Assembly (NCBI GenBank): GCA_910588295.1
Contig: CAJUQO010000021.1
Coordinates: forward strand, 1-50,921
Direction: 5' to 3'
Length of the DNA: 50,921 nucleotides
Source of the DNA: an uncultured Lachnospiraceae bacterium
GTDB lineage: Bacteria; Bacillota; Clostridia; Lachnospirales; Lachnospiraceae
Both the position numbers and the translations under genes were made by a program. Under the pieces are notes generated by a model. It did no database searches, had not been told where the DNA came from, and saw nothing but the letters and a program-made list of their open reading frames with translations. Below are positions 25,077 to 33,006 of this stretch, in pieces (positions within the stretch are counted from its first letter, which is position 1; every line of letters starts with the position of its first letter).

Positions 25077-25520
25077 ATGGACATTCAGGAATATATACAA
25101 ACCCGTGTCGATACCGAAATACAATGGTACAACAAACGGTCAAACTACTGTCAGAGAATGTATCAAGGATTTCAAGTTGCGAAAATTGTACTTGCGGCCC
25201 TGATACCTCTGTTATCCGCATACTCGGAAAAGTCCTATATGGTTGCGATTACGGTCGGGTCCTTTGGCGCCGTCATCGCCATAATAGAATCCATAGGTAA
25301 GTTATTTAAATATCAGGAATACTGGATACAATATCGAACAACCTGTGAATTACTGAAACACCAGAAATATGTATATTTGACCCAATCGCCCCCATACAAC
25401 CGCAGTAACCAGACAACAGAAAATATATTTATCCAAAATATTGAAACCATTATTTCTTCTGAAAACAATCAGTGGAAAACGACGAATGAAGTACACAGAG
25501 ATGACGCTGATAAGAGATAA
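25077..25520 (+). CDS. DUF4231/SLATT-like two-helix membrane protein
   Basis: This 147-residue protein has a charged N-terminus (RVDTEIQWYNKRSNYCQRMYQ), two hydrophobic segments (about 35-52 and 58-76) and a cytosolic C-terminal part with the segment YWIQYRTTCELLKHQKYVYL. This layout fits DUF4231, part of the SLATT group of two-transmembrane proteins. SLATT proteins are predicted membrane effectors in nucleotide-signal conflict systems, but stand-alone copies are also common. AAGGAGGT lies eight bases before the ATG. CCTGCCGGCCGACAGG, palindromic apart from one pair, lies at 25044-25059, just before that site. No nucleotidyltransferase or SLOG gene is adjacent. Confidence 0.7.
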   Translation: MDIQEYIQTRVDTEIQWYNKRSNYCQRMYQGFQVAKIVLAALIPLLSAYSEKSYMVAITVGSFGAVIAIIESIGKLFKYQEYWIQYRTTCELLKHQKYVYLTQSPPYNRSNQTTENIFIQNIETIISSENNQWKTTNEVHRDDADKR

Positions 25521-25635
25521 TTTTTGCTCCATCAAAAACATGCTTAAAAATCCCGAAAAGCCGCGTAAACACTGACTTTTCCCTATTCCAAGCCAAAACT
25601 AATTCTTAAGATTTCTTATAATTTTCTTAAATGAA

Positions 25636-25664
25636 TTGACTCTCTCCCGCGTAAAATCTATAAT
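25636..25664 (+). promoter_or_regulatory. Strong sigma-A promoter of the PAP2-family gene
   Basis: TTGACT (25636-25641) and TATAAT (25659-25664) are separated by 17 bases. The transcript should begin near 25671. Confidence 0.8.
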
Positions 25665-25710
25665 AGGGTAACTTTACAAGAGAGTCACCCGTTGACATCT
25701 GAGGCTTAGA

Positions 25711-25753
25711 GGAGGTAAAAGGAGAACAGGGCGGCGATACCCCTCTCCGGATA
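25711..25753 (+). promoter_or_regulatory. Distant ribosome site and hairpin before the PAP2-family start
   Basis: A good ribosome site GGAGG lies at 25711-25715, about 40 bases before the start codon. Between them GGAGA (25721-25725) pairs with TCTCC (25744-25748), with GGG/CCC inside. If this hairpin forms, the remaining spacing to the GTG at 25754 is about 10 bases. Without it the start has only a weak GGAT nearby. Confidence 0.4.
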
Positions 25754-26491
25754 GTGATGAAAAAAAATCAACGCAAACATAACCAAAGCATTTTTTCCGG
25801 TATGGTGGATTACCGCCAGTTCCGGCTTGGCAAGCTGAATACCCCGGAATTCCAGCATTTACGTCTGCTGCTGTTCTGGCCGCTGTTCGGTATTCTGTTT
25901 TATATGGCGGAAAGGGGGAATCTGACTTCCACCTATTTCCCGATGCACTGTGCGCTGGATGATAAGATCCCCTTTTGTGAGTGGTTTCTTATCCCTTACC
26001 TGTTCTGGTTTGTCTTTCTGGCCGGTATGCATCTTTACCTGCTGCTGTATGACGTACCGCTTTTTGAGGATTTCATGCGCTATATTATTATTACGTATTC
26101 CGCGGGACTGATCATATTTTTCCTGTTTCCGACCTGTCAGTATCTCAGGCCCTCGGTGTTTCCTCGGGATAACATACTGACGCAGATGCTTGCCTCATTT
26201 TACGCTTTCGATACTAGCACCAATGTCTGTCCCTCCCTCCATGTGGTGGGCTCCTTGGCAGTCACCTTTGCCGGCTTGCGCTGTAAGAGGCTGCAGGCTC
26301 CCGGCTGGAAGTTTTTCTTTGGCGCAGCGGGCATCCTGATCAGCATCTCCACCGTATTCGTAAAACAGCATTCCGCTATTGATCTGGCCGCGGGACTGAT
26401 CATATGTGTGCTGGCCCATCCGCTGATATACGGAAAACTCAGCGAGGATACGGACAAAAGAAGGTCTGTGCAGAGGATCACTTCACGATAG
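25754..26491 (+). CDS. PAP2-superfamily lipid phosphatase-like membrane protein
   Basis: This 245-residue protein has about six membrane segments. The PAP2 motifs CPSLHVVGSL and KQHSAIDLAAGLI carry the two catalytic histidines, as in the inositol-phosphorylceramide-synthase-like branch. It probably dephosphorylates or transfers from a membrane lipid phosphate at the cytoplasmic membrane. The start is GTG at 25754 or ATG at 25757; neither has a close ribosome site. It has its own promoter and terminator. The gap 25521-25635 before it shows nothing but AT-rich DNA. Confidence 0.82.
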   Translation: MMKKNQRKHNQSIFSGMVDYRQFRLGKLNTPEFQHLRLLLFWPLFGILFYMAERGNLTSTYFPMHCALDDKIPFCEWFLIPYLFWFVFLAGMHLYLLLYDVPLFEDFMRYIIITYSAGLIIFFLFPTCQYLRPSVFPRDNILTQMLASFYAFDTSTNVCPSLHVVGSLAVTFAGLRCKRLQAPGWKFFFGAAGILISISTVFVKQHSAIDLAAGLIICVLAHPLIYGKLSEDTDKRRSVQRITSR

Positions 26492-26527
26492 AATATCACA
26501 TGCAGACAATTAAACACAAAATATTTC

Positions 26528-26559
26528 ACGGCAGAGCATTAAGCTCTGCCGTATTTTTT
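26528..26559 (+). terminator. Terminator of the PAP2-family gene
   Basis: ACGGCAGAGC (26528-26537) pairs perfectly with GCTCTGCCGT (26543-26552), followed by ATTTTTT. It lies between convergent genes and may act on both. Confidence 0.88.
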
Positions 26560-26568
26560 CCACATCAT

Positions 26569-27885
26569 TTAACTGTTTTTCCATGTCAGGATCTTCTCCA
26601 GGCGGGTCTGCACCGCCGCCTCCTCCCCCTGGTCTGTGGGCTGATAATACCTGCGTCCTTTGAGGGCATCCGGCAGACATTCCATTTTCGTCAGCTTTTC
26701 CTCCATGTCATGGGCATACTGATAGCCTTCGCCGTAATGCAGCTCCTTCATCAGTCCGGTGGGAGCATTTCTGATCTGGAGGGGGACAGGTTCCGCAGGA
26801 GAGTCATGGATATCCCCTTTACACGCCTCACAGGCCCTGTACAGCGCGTTGGATTTGGGCGCCATGGACAGATACACCACCGCATGGGCCAGATGCACGT
26901 TGCACTCCGGCATACCCAGGAAATGACACGCCTGATAGACCGATACAGCCACCTGCAGCGCCCGGGAATCCGCCATTCCCACATCCTCGCTGGCAAAGCG
27001 CACCAGCCGCCTGGCAATGTACAGCGGATCCTCCCCGCCGTCCAGCATCCGGCTCATCCAATAAACGGCCGCGTCGGGATCGCTGTTACGCATGGATTTG
27101 TGCAGGGCGGAGATCAGATTGTAATGTTCCTCCCCTTTCTTGTCATAGAGCAGGGAACGGCGGTTTGTGCACTCGGCCAGAGTCTCATCGGTCAGGCAGA
27201 TAGTCCCCCGGCTGTCGATCTGACTGTTGATCACCGCCATCTCCAGGGTATTTAACGCCGTCCGGGCATCCCCGTTGGCGAACCGGGCCATGGCGCGGAT
27301 CTGATCCTCGCTCACCGTAATCTGCTGGCCGCCGAAGCCCTTCGGGCTGGACAGAGCGTGGTGCAGCAGCTCGCACAGCTCCGCTTCCTCCAGCATCCTC
27401 AGCACAAATACCTTGCACCTGGACAGCAGGGCCGCATTAATCTCAAAAGAGGGATTCTCCGTGGTAGCCCCCACCAGAATGATACTCCCCCGTTCCACAA
27501 AGGGCAGAAAAGCGTCCTGCTGGGCCTTATTAAAACGATGGATCTCGTCCACAAAAAGCAGGGTGCGCATTCCCATCCGGCGGCTCTGCTCGGCCCGTTC
27601 CATAACCTGGCGGATCTCTTTGATGCCGCTGGTTACCGCGCTGAAATCCACAAATTCTGCCCTCGTCATACCCGCAAGGATCCGCGCCAGCGTAGTCTTA
27701 CCCACGCCGGGCGGCCCCCAGAAGATCATCGACGAGATCTGATCCTGCTCGATCAGACGCCTTAATACCTTTCCCTCCCCCAGCAGATGCCTCTGCCCTA
27801 CATACTCTGAAAGAGTCTCCGGCCGCAGCTTGCTGGCCAGAGGGGCGCTGACGGCCCGGTCGTCAAATAAACTCATCTGTTCCAT
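26569..27885 (-). CDS. rarA: RarA/MgsA replication-associated recombination ATPase
   Basis: This 438-residue AAA+ protein starts with SLFDD and SKLRPETLSEYVGQRHLLG. Walker A is GPPGVGKTTLA and Walker B is LLFVDEIHRFNKAQQDAFLP. The ending has the tetramerisation domain with HYGEGYQYAHD and the GRRYYQPTDQGEE element. RarA works at stalled replication forks. The ATG at 27885 has AGGTGG seven bases upstream. An extended -10 (TGGTATACT, read on the minus strand) at about 27918-27926 is its likely promoter. Confidence 0.95.
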   Translation of the reverse strand: MEQMSLFDDRAVSAPLASKLRPETLSEYVGQRHLLGEGKVLRRLIEQDQISSMIFWGPPGVGKTTLARILAGMTRAEFVDFSAVTSGIKEIRQVMERAEQSRRMGMRTLLFVDEIHRFNKAQQDAFLPFVERGSIILVGATTENPSFEINAALLSRCKVFVLRMLEEAELCELLHHALSSPKGFGGQQITVSEDQIRAMARFANGDARTALNTLEMAVINSQIDSRGTICLTDETLAECTNRRSLLYDKKGEEHYNLISALHKSMRNSDPDAAVYWMSRMLDGGEDPLYIARRLVRFASEDVGMADSRALQVAVSVYQACHFLGMPECNVHLAHAVVYLSMAPKSNALYRACEACKGDIHDSPAEPVPLQIRNAPTGLMKELHYGEGYQYAHDMEEKLTKMECLPDALKGRRYYQPTDQGEEAAVQTRLEKILTWKNS

Positions 27886-27951
27886 GGCTTTTCCACCTCG
27901 TACATTTGTTTGGTACGAGTATACCACTTTACCGGCAGAAATGCCACTCTT

Positions 27952-28065
27952 TTACACCGGATGCTCCAGGCCGTCCTGGGCGCAAATATCACTGAGCAGT
28001 ACCGGATCGGGGATCAGCTCGATGGCATTCATCTGATCCCCGTAACAAAGCCGGAATCGGCGCAT
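27952..28065 (-). CDS. Possible 37-residue ORF after the methyltransferase operon
   Basis: The frame begins with ATG at 28065, preceded by AAAGGGGAT four bases upstream, and reads MRRFRLCYGDQMNAIEL onward with an acidic end. It starts 13 bases after the first methyltransferase gene stops. The DNA also forms a perfect 9-bp inverted repeat, GGGGATCAG (28009-28017) with CTGATCCCC (28033-28041). It may be a tiny gene or a transcript-end structure. No family is recognised. Confidence 0.3.
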   Translation of the reverse strand: MRRFRLCYGDQMNAIELIPDPVLLSDICAQDGLEHPV

Positions 28066-28078
28066 GGGGTATCCCCTT

Positions 28079-29164
28079 TCAGTTCCTGTGATACAGCTTG
28101 TTATAGTACTCCAACGAATAATGATAAAGCTCCTCATGGGCGACGATCCCCTGCTCGGGCTTGCTCATATCCGTCATAAAGCAGGGCATACAACGCCCCT
28201 TCGCACCAAAATGATCCACGAAATCCCGAACGATCTTCCGTATCTCCTGCTCTTCGGCCGTGGGGGCGATCTCCACGAAAAATGCAAAGGTCATCCTGTC
28301 GCCGTAATTCTCATAGAGGAAATCCGGATCATTGATGGGAAGCTGAGGCGTCCACATATCAATACCCATCTCCAGCATCTCCGGCATATACTGCACATTT
28401 TTCCCGCAGGAATGCAGCTCAATGAACTTGCCCTGGTCTTTCAGGAATTTCAGGAAACGGCTGGTGGCGGGCATCAGCTGCTCACGGAACATCTCATTGG
28501 AGAAAAATCCCGCCCTCTGGGTACCCCAGTCGTCATGATACAGTACGCCGTCCACCCGGCCGTAATGCTCAAAGATCTTGCCGCAGGACTCAATCTTGTA
28601 ATCCGCCATTTTCTGGAAAAACTCTTCCAGAAGTTCTGGCTCCTCGTAAAAAGCCAGCAGGGATTCGTCAAAGGGGATCATCTCATGGAGCCGCTCAAAG
28701 ATTCCCTCCACACACTCGTAAATATGTACCCGATCCGGATCCAGCATCTTCTGGATCTTTTCGCCGTCGGCCTTAAAATCTACCAGGGACAGATCCGGCC
28801 ACTCCAGCTCTTCCTTCCAATTGGCAAAATCAGAGATCGTCCTGGTACCCGGCTTGGTGATCATGCCGCCTGCCTTCTCCACCATAGTCCAATATACGCC
28901 CCACCAGTCGTAGCCGTCCACCTCCGGCACAGGATGCTCCTCCATGGCGTCCGGCCAGACGATATTGCTCTCCGTCATATAGGCGGGCATCCAGTAGGGC
29001 TTCTCCCCCTTTACGCAGCGGATATAATTTTCCCGGATGCTGTAGGGCCTGCCGGTGATGGGTTCCTTCGGCCTCTGGAAAATCCAGGGAAAACTCCCCG
29101 GCGCCTGCCACTCCTTCGAATAATCCCGGTTCGCCGCCGTCTCCATATATTTTCCGCAACTCAT
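28079..29164 (-). CDS. HemE/MtaA-fold methyltransferase 1
   Basis: This 361-residue protein belongs to the uroporphyrinogen decarboxylase/MtaA structural family. It has the zinc-type motif ELHSCGKN and a later cysteine pair region GRCMPCFMT, matching the His-x-Cys...Cys ligands of corrinoid-linked methyltransferases such as MtaA and CmuA. An acidic active-site segment VLYHDDWGTQ precedes them. True HemE decarboxylases lack this zinc site, so a heme role is unlikely. The ATG at 29164 has GAGG eight bases upstream. It is last in an operon with a GTPase, a second paralog and a transporter. The methyl donor and acceptor are unknown. Confidence 0.82.
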   Translation of the reverse strand: MSCGKYMETAANRDYSKEWQAPGSFPWIFQRPKEPITGRPYSIRENYIRCVKGEKPYWMPAYMTESNIVWPDAMEEHPVPEVDGYDWWGVYWTMVEKAGGMITKPGTRTISDFANWKEELEWPDLSLVDFKADGEKIQKMLDPDRVHIYECVEGIFERLHEMIPFDESLLAFYEEPELLEEFFQKMADYKIESCGKIFEHYGRVDGVLYHDDWGTQRAGFFSNEMFREQLMPATSRFLKFLKDQGKFIELHSCGKNVQYMPEMLEMGIDMWTPQLPINDPDFLYENYGDRMTFAFFVEIAPTAEEQEIRKIVRDFVDHFGAKGRCMPCFMTDMSKPEQGIVAHEELYHYSLEYYNKLYHRN

Positions 29165-29174
29165 ATCCTTGTCC

Positions 29175-29615
29175 TCACTTTCTAATCTTTCTGTCAAGAT
29201 CCGCAAACATTTCCCTGACCAATGCTGCGGCCAATTCCGGATCCATCATAAATACAATGGCAGCCAGACGGACACACAATTCATCCTCCCCGCTGCTTTT
29301 CACATAGACATCCCGCTCCGTGACCGAAAACATTTCCGTCCTCTGGCTGTCCAGGGATGCCTTGATGTGCCCGATGACGGCGCCCCGTGTCTCACATTCC
29401 TCCGCCAGCCCGCCGAGTCCCTGCCGCAGCATTTCGGCAAATACTTCCCGCCCCATTTTTACCTGATAGGACGCGGATACCACCGCGGCGCCCTCCTGGC
29501 GCATTACCGATATCTCCGGATTTTCCCGGACGGTTTTTTTCACCCCGGTTCCCCGGATATCTGTTTTCTCACCCGTGCGGGTCGCCGCCATCGGACGCAT
29601 TTTCATCTGTTCCAT
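29175..29615 (-). CDS. Small protein overlapping the CobW-like GTPase gene
   Basis: This 146-residue protein has a charged, low-order N-terminus (1-35) and an apparently folded remainder, including AVIGHIKASLDSQ and LCVRLAAIVFMMDPELAA. It starts inside the 3' end of the GTPase gene with a 47-base overlap and its own GGAGG seven bases upstream, so translation is coupled. The GTPase is short and lacks a C-terminal CobW_C domain; the GHIK element might mean this protein supplies that function. That is inference. I do not recognise a family. Confidence 0.7.
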   Translation of the reverse strand: MEQMKMRPMAATRTGEKTDIRGTGVKKTVRENPEISVMRQEGAAVVSASYQVKMGREVFAEMLRQGLGGLAEECETRGAVIGHIKASLDSQRTEMFSVTERDVYVKSSGEDELCVRLAAIVFMMDPELAAALVREMFADLDRKIRK

Positions 29616-30219
29616 GATCTGTCCTCCCCAGCACCCGATCCCATATTTCCGTCGGTATCTCTTCCAGGGCGGACACCCGGCGCACCTCGGCGCCGGGATT
29701 CATCCCACGGATATCCGCCTCCATTCCCTCCAGAGTCTCCTCCCCGGCCAGATCCACTTTATTGATCAGCACCGTATCCGCACAAAAGATCTGTCCGGCC
29801 AGAAGCTCCGCCATGGGGATCTTCAGCCTGGCCCAGCGGGAAGCGTCCGTCACCGTGCAGATCCTGGACTTCTTCCCCAGAGCATGACGCAGATTGTCCC
29901 GGATCAGACCGGGATAGGCCAGCCCCGTGGTTTCCAAAATCATCCAGTCCGGCCCGTAGTCCTTCTCGATGGCGGAAACCGCTGTGACCAGCTCCCCGCC
30001 CACCGTACAGCAGGCACATCCCGCAAAGAGATTTTCCACGTTGTAGCCGCTGCTCTTTAACAGCCGGTCATCTACACCTTCCCGGCCCACTTCATTTTCC
30101 AGGATGACCACCCGGTACAGAGCGGTTCCTCCGGAGGCGTCCGTCATGTAACGGGCCAGCTGCATCAACAGCGATGTCTTGCCGGAGCCCAGGAAGCCGC
30201 CCAGTATTAACAGCTTCAT
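29569..30219 (-). CDS. CobW/G3E-type GTPase, short form
   Basis: This 216-residue protein has Walker A GGFLGSGKTS, the metal-binding motif GCACCTVG (CxCC), ETTGLAYPG as the switch/Walker B region and the guanine motif INKVD. G3E GTPases of COG0523 deliver or insert metals such as zinc, cobalt or nickel. It is about 100 residues shorter than family members with a CobW_C domain. It lies between two HemE-fold methyltransferase genes that carry metal-type motifs, so a metal or cofactor chaperone role for them is plausible. Confidence 0.85.
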   Translation of the reverse strand: MKLLILGGFLGSGKTSLLMQLARYMTDASGGTALYRVVILENEVGREGVDDRLLKSSGYNVENLFAGCACCTVGGELVTAVSAIEKDYGPDWMILETTGLAYPGLIRDNLRHALGKKSRICTVTDASRWARLKIPMAELLAGQIFCADTVLINKVDLAGEETLEGMEADIRGMNPGAEVRRVSALEEIPTEIWDRVLGRTDHGTDENASDGGDPHG

Positions 30220-30246
30220 GATGTCACTTCCCTTTTTTATTCCTGC

Positions 30247-31278
30247 TTATTTATAGAATACATCACCGTACTTATATACTTCATCGAAAAGAATACCGTT
30301 TTTACGGATCATCTCCTGGTCATCCACAGCGCCCAGATAACCGCCGCACCAGCAGAAGCCGCCGCCCGGTGCATAAGCATCTATGGTATCCCGCACCGAC
30401 TGGCGGATTTCCTCCTCCGTCACGTCCGGAGCGAGCAGGCTGTCCCTGGCGTCCCAGCAGCCCATCAGCACCAGGCTGTTGCCGAATTTCTCCTTGATGC
30501 CCTTCAGATCATTACATGTCTGGGCCGGATCCCAGGCGTTTACCCCGATCCCACGCAAATCCTCCATGAACACCTCCGCCTTGCCGCAGTTATGCATGGT
30601 GATGGGAATGCCCGCATCTCGTCCGAATTTTGCCTGCCTGTCGTGGAAGGGGAGGATCAGATCACGGTACATCTGCCGGGACACGAAAGGCGCGCCCCAG
30701 GCCGCCGTATCATCCATCAATGTCAGTACATCCGGCCGCACATAGGGCCAGATCTGCCTCGTCACCTCTGTGTAAAAATCACACATGTACTCAAACAGGG
30801 CCAGCACTTCCTCCGGCTCCTCACTCAGCGCACAAAGCCCCTCGGTAAATCCCATAAAAGCCATCAGATTCTGGAAATAACCCACGTGAAGGTTCAGGGC
30901 AATAGCCGTCTCCTCCCGCTTTACGCCCATCTGGTAAAAGCCCTCCAGCTGCTTTTTGGCCATGGCCTCCCAGTCCACACCCTCCAGGGACGGCGCTTTG
31001 ATCACATCCCGCCAGTGCCGGATATCATCCAGGATAAACTCGCCGGGCTTGGGAAGCAGGGCTCCCCCCGTCTCCTTTGTGGGCACATAGGTCACGCCCC
31101 AGCAGTCTTTACCGCCGCCGTTGAAACGGAATTCGCTTAAGATCAGGGGTTCCACCATACAGGAAGTGCAGGGTCTCTCCTGGCCCGGCATGGGGCCGAA
31201 GCTGTATACCGGCACCCATTCCGGCTGCTCACCTTTAAGTGTCCGCAGATAGTTTTCTTTTTCCGTCATTTTTGCCAT
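30247..31278 (-). CDS. HemE/MtaA-fold methyltransferase 2
   Basis: This 343-residue paralog has ITMHNCGKAEVFME, the His-x-Cys ligand pair, and GGGFCWCGGYLGAVDD with two cysteines for the remaining site. The middle contains LTLMDDTAAWGAPFVSRQMY, the counterpart of the substrate-side segment in other family members. It is distinct from paralog 1 in length and loops, so a different substrate or partner is likely. GGAGGAG lies six bases before the ATG. It follows the transporter gene and precedes the GTPase gene by 27 bases. Confidence 0.82.
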   Translation of the reverse strand: MAKMTEKENYLRTLKGEQPEWVPVYSFGPMPGQERPCTSCMVEPLILSEFRFNGGGKDCWGVTYVPTKETGGALLPKPGEFILDDIRHWRDVIKAPSLEGVDWEAMAKKQLEGFYQMGVKREETAIALNLHVGYFQNLMAFMGFTEGLCALSEEPEEVLALFEYMCDFYTEVTRQIWPYVRPDVLTLMDDTAAWGAPFVSRQMYRDLILPFHDRQAKFGRDAGIPITMHNCGKAEVFMEDLRGIGVNAWDPAQTCNDLKGIKEKFGNSLVLMGCWDARDSLLAPDVTEEEIRQSVRDTIDAYAPGGGFCWCGGYLGAVDDQEMIRKNGILFDEVYKYGDVFYK

Positions 31279-31406
31279 ACGTTTCTCCTCCGCATTTTTG
31301 AAAAGCTGCCCGGCCTTCCCTGCTTCTTCTAAAAACGCTGAACGCCTGACAGCTGCCTTTCATCCTCTTTTATAAAACCGTTTTTCTCTTTCAGACAGTT
31401 TATCTT

Positions 31407-32783
31407 TTATACTTTAGGGGCATATTTCGCCGCATTCTCCGCAGCATAACGGGCGGCATCCTCATCCGTAATCTTATAGCCTACCTGCATAATGATAGCC
31501 CCGATCAGTACCAGCGCCGCCGGAACGACAGCCAGCAGGATCATAAACTGGTTCTGGAATACGGCGTCAACCGTCATGCCGGCTTCATACCCGATGAACG
31601 TCAGGCCAAAGGTGGCAATGGCGCCGCCCAGGGCCATACCGATCTTCATGGGAACAGAATACATGGTGATGGCGATCGTCCTCGTATCCTTCCCGGTCTT
31701 ATAGAGATGGTACTCGCCGCAGTCCACAAAATAGTTAGCCCCATAACTGGTAAACAGATACACTGCTCCGCCGCCGATGGCGCCGCACACCGTATAAAGG
31801 ATCCAGTTACCGCCCACAAAATAAACGCAGCCGTAGGCCAGGGCGTAGATCACCAGCGCAATAACAAAAGACCTCTTCTTGCCAAATTTTCCGCCCAGTT
31901 TTGGCATAACCATCGACGCAAGGAAACCGGTGATCATGGTGATCGTCATACTGAAAGACATATTCATGAAATTGCCCACAATATAGGTGAAATAATAGGT
32001 ACCCAGCCCGGATATGACATACAGACCGATATAATAAATCGTATAAGCCACAAACAGTACCAGGAGCTGGGGATTTTGCACCACTGAATTCACCATATCG
32101 CCCAGGGTAACCACCGACGCGGCCGGCCCGCGGTCTCTCTGACCGGAGGGATCACATTCTTTACAGAGATTACTGACCATCTGGCAGCCGACGATATAGG
32201 GAAGGGCGAACAGCACAGCCACGATGAGATAGGCGTTGCCGGGGCCCACCTTGGGCGTCAGCAGCGTTACCAGTGGAATCGTCGCCGCCGATGTGATCAG
32301 CATGGCCACGCACATAAACTGGGCGCCGCGAGTACTCAGACGGAAACGGTCGTCTAGATTGGCTCCTGCCAGGGCCGGTCCCAGTGCGTAATAGGCGTTG
32401 GTAGTAAAGCTCATACCTGCGTTCAGCAGGAAATAACCGATAAAGGAAACCCCCACGCGGAAGGCCAACGGCCAAGCCGAGGTATCAAAGAACGAACAGA
32501 CGATGGAAAATACAATCACCCAGCGCAGTACCAGCAGCCAGGAACGGTATTTCCCCCAGGGCATATGTACCTTCTCAATGATTCCTCCGCAGATCACACC
32601 GATAAAGAAATCAATGATGCGGGCTACCAGAAGGGTGGTGGCCACCACCGCCGTGGGAATACCGATGCAGTCTGTCATAAAGATCGTCAGGTAGGTCATC
32701 TGTACCATCGCCGCCAGTGAGGAAGTCAGCAGGTAAAATCCATACAGATTCACCTGGGACGAAGTCAATCTCTTCTCTTGCAT
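31407..32783 (-). CDS. GPH/MFS-type sodium:glycoside symporter family transporter
   Basis: This 458-residue protein has about 12 membrane segments. GPH-type landmarks include TLLVARIIDFFIGVICGGII near helix 2, the loop MPWGKYRSWLL and a central cytosolic loop with KECDPSGQRD. Such transporters carry glycosides, uronides or related compounds. The ATG at 32783 has AAAGGAGG seven bases upstream; the frame extends to 32864 without a site. It is the first gene of the leftward methyltransferase/GTPase operon and is divergent from a PucR-type regulator. No clear terminator separates it from methyltransferase 2. Confidence 0.88.
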   Translation of the reverse strand: MQEKRLTSSQVNLYGFYLLTSSLAAMVQMTYLTIFMTDCIGIPTAVVATTLLVARIIDFFIGVICGGIIEKVHMPWGKYRSWLLVLRWVIVFSIVCSFFDTSAWPLAFRVGVSFIGYFLLNAGMSFTTNAYYALGPALAGANLDDRFRLSTRGAQFMCVAMLITSAATIPLVTLLTPKVGPGNAYLIVAVLFALPYIVGCQMVSNLCKECDPSGQRDRGPAASVVTLGDMVNSVVQNPQLLVLFVAYTIYYIGLYVISGLGTYYFTYIVGNFMNMSFSMTITMITGFLASMVMPKLGGKFGKKRSFVIALVIYALAYGCVYFVGGNWILYTVCGAIGGGAVYLFTSYGANYFVDCGEYHLYKTGKDTRTIAITMYSVPMKIGMALGGAIATFGLTFIGYEAGMTVDAVFQNQFMILLAVVPAALVLIGAIIMQVGYKITDEDAARYAAENAAKYAPKV

Positions 32784-32815
32784 TTCAAGTCCTCCTTTGT
32801 GTATTTTACTTGTAA

Positions 32816-32856
32816 TTATCATTATATTCACTATGTTTTTCGTTACTATGTACATA
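32816..32856 (-). promoter_or_regulatory. Control region of the MFS/methyltransferase operon
   Basis: On the minus strand a TATAAT box (32821-32826) lies 38 bases before the start, with no good -35 sequence. The palindrome TATGTACATA (32847-32856) sits around the -35 position, as expected for an activator site. The heptamer TTATCAT (32816-32822) overlaps the -10 box. The 223-base gap to the PucR-type gene is otherwise AT-rich. Confidence 0.4.
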
Positions 32857-33006
32857 GGACACAATTTTCTATTCGATAATTCTGGATTTTTTGTTGTCTG
32901 CAGACCTACAGGAAGGGGATATATTTATGTAAAATATTAATATAGTGGATATGTATTGAAAACTTTAAAGTGCACAAAGGATGACAAAAGAGAAAGGAAT
33001 ACGATT

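Noticed and set aside
25077..25520. Complete CBASS-type defence system
   Set aside because: Only the SLATT-like membrane protein is present; no cyclase, SLOG or accessory gene lies beside it.
28009..28041. Perfect 9-bp inverted repeat as terminator of the methyltransferase operon
   Set aside because: There is no U-run after the stem on the minus strand, so I list it only within the small-ORF entry.
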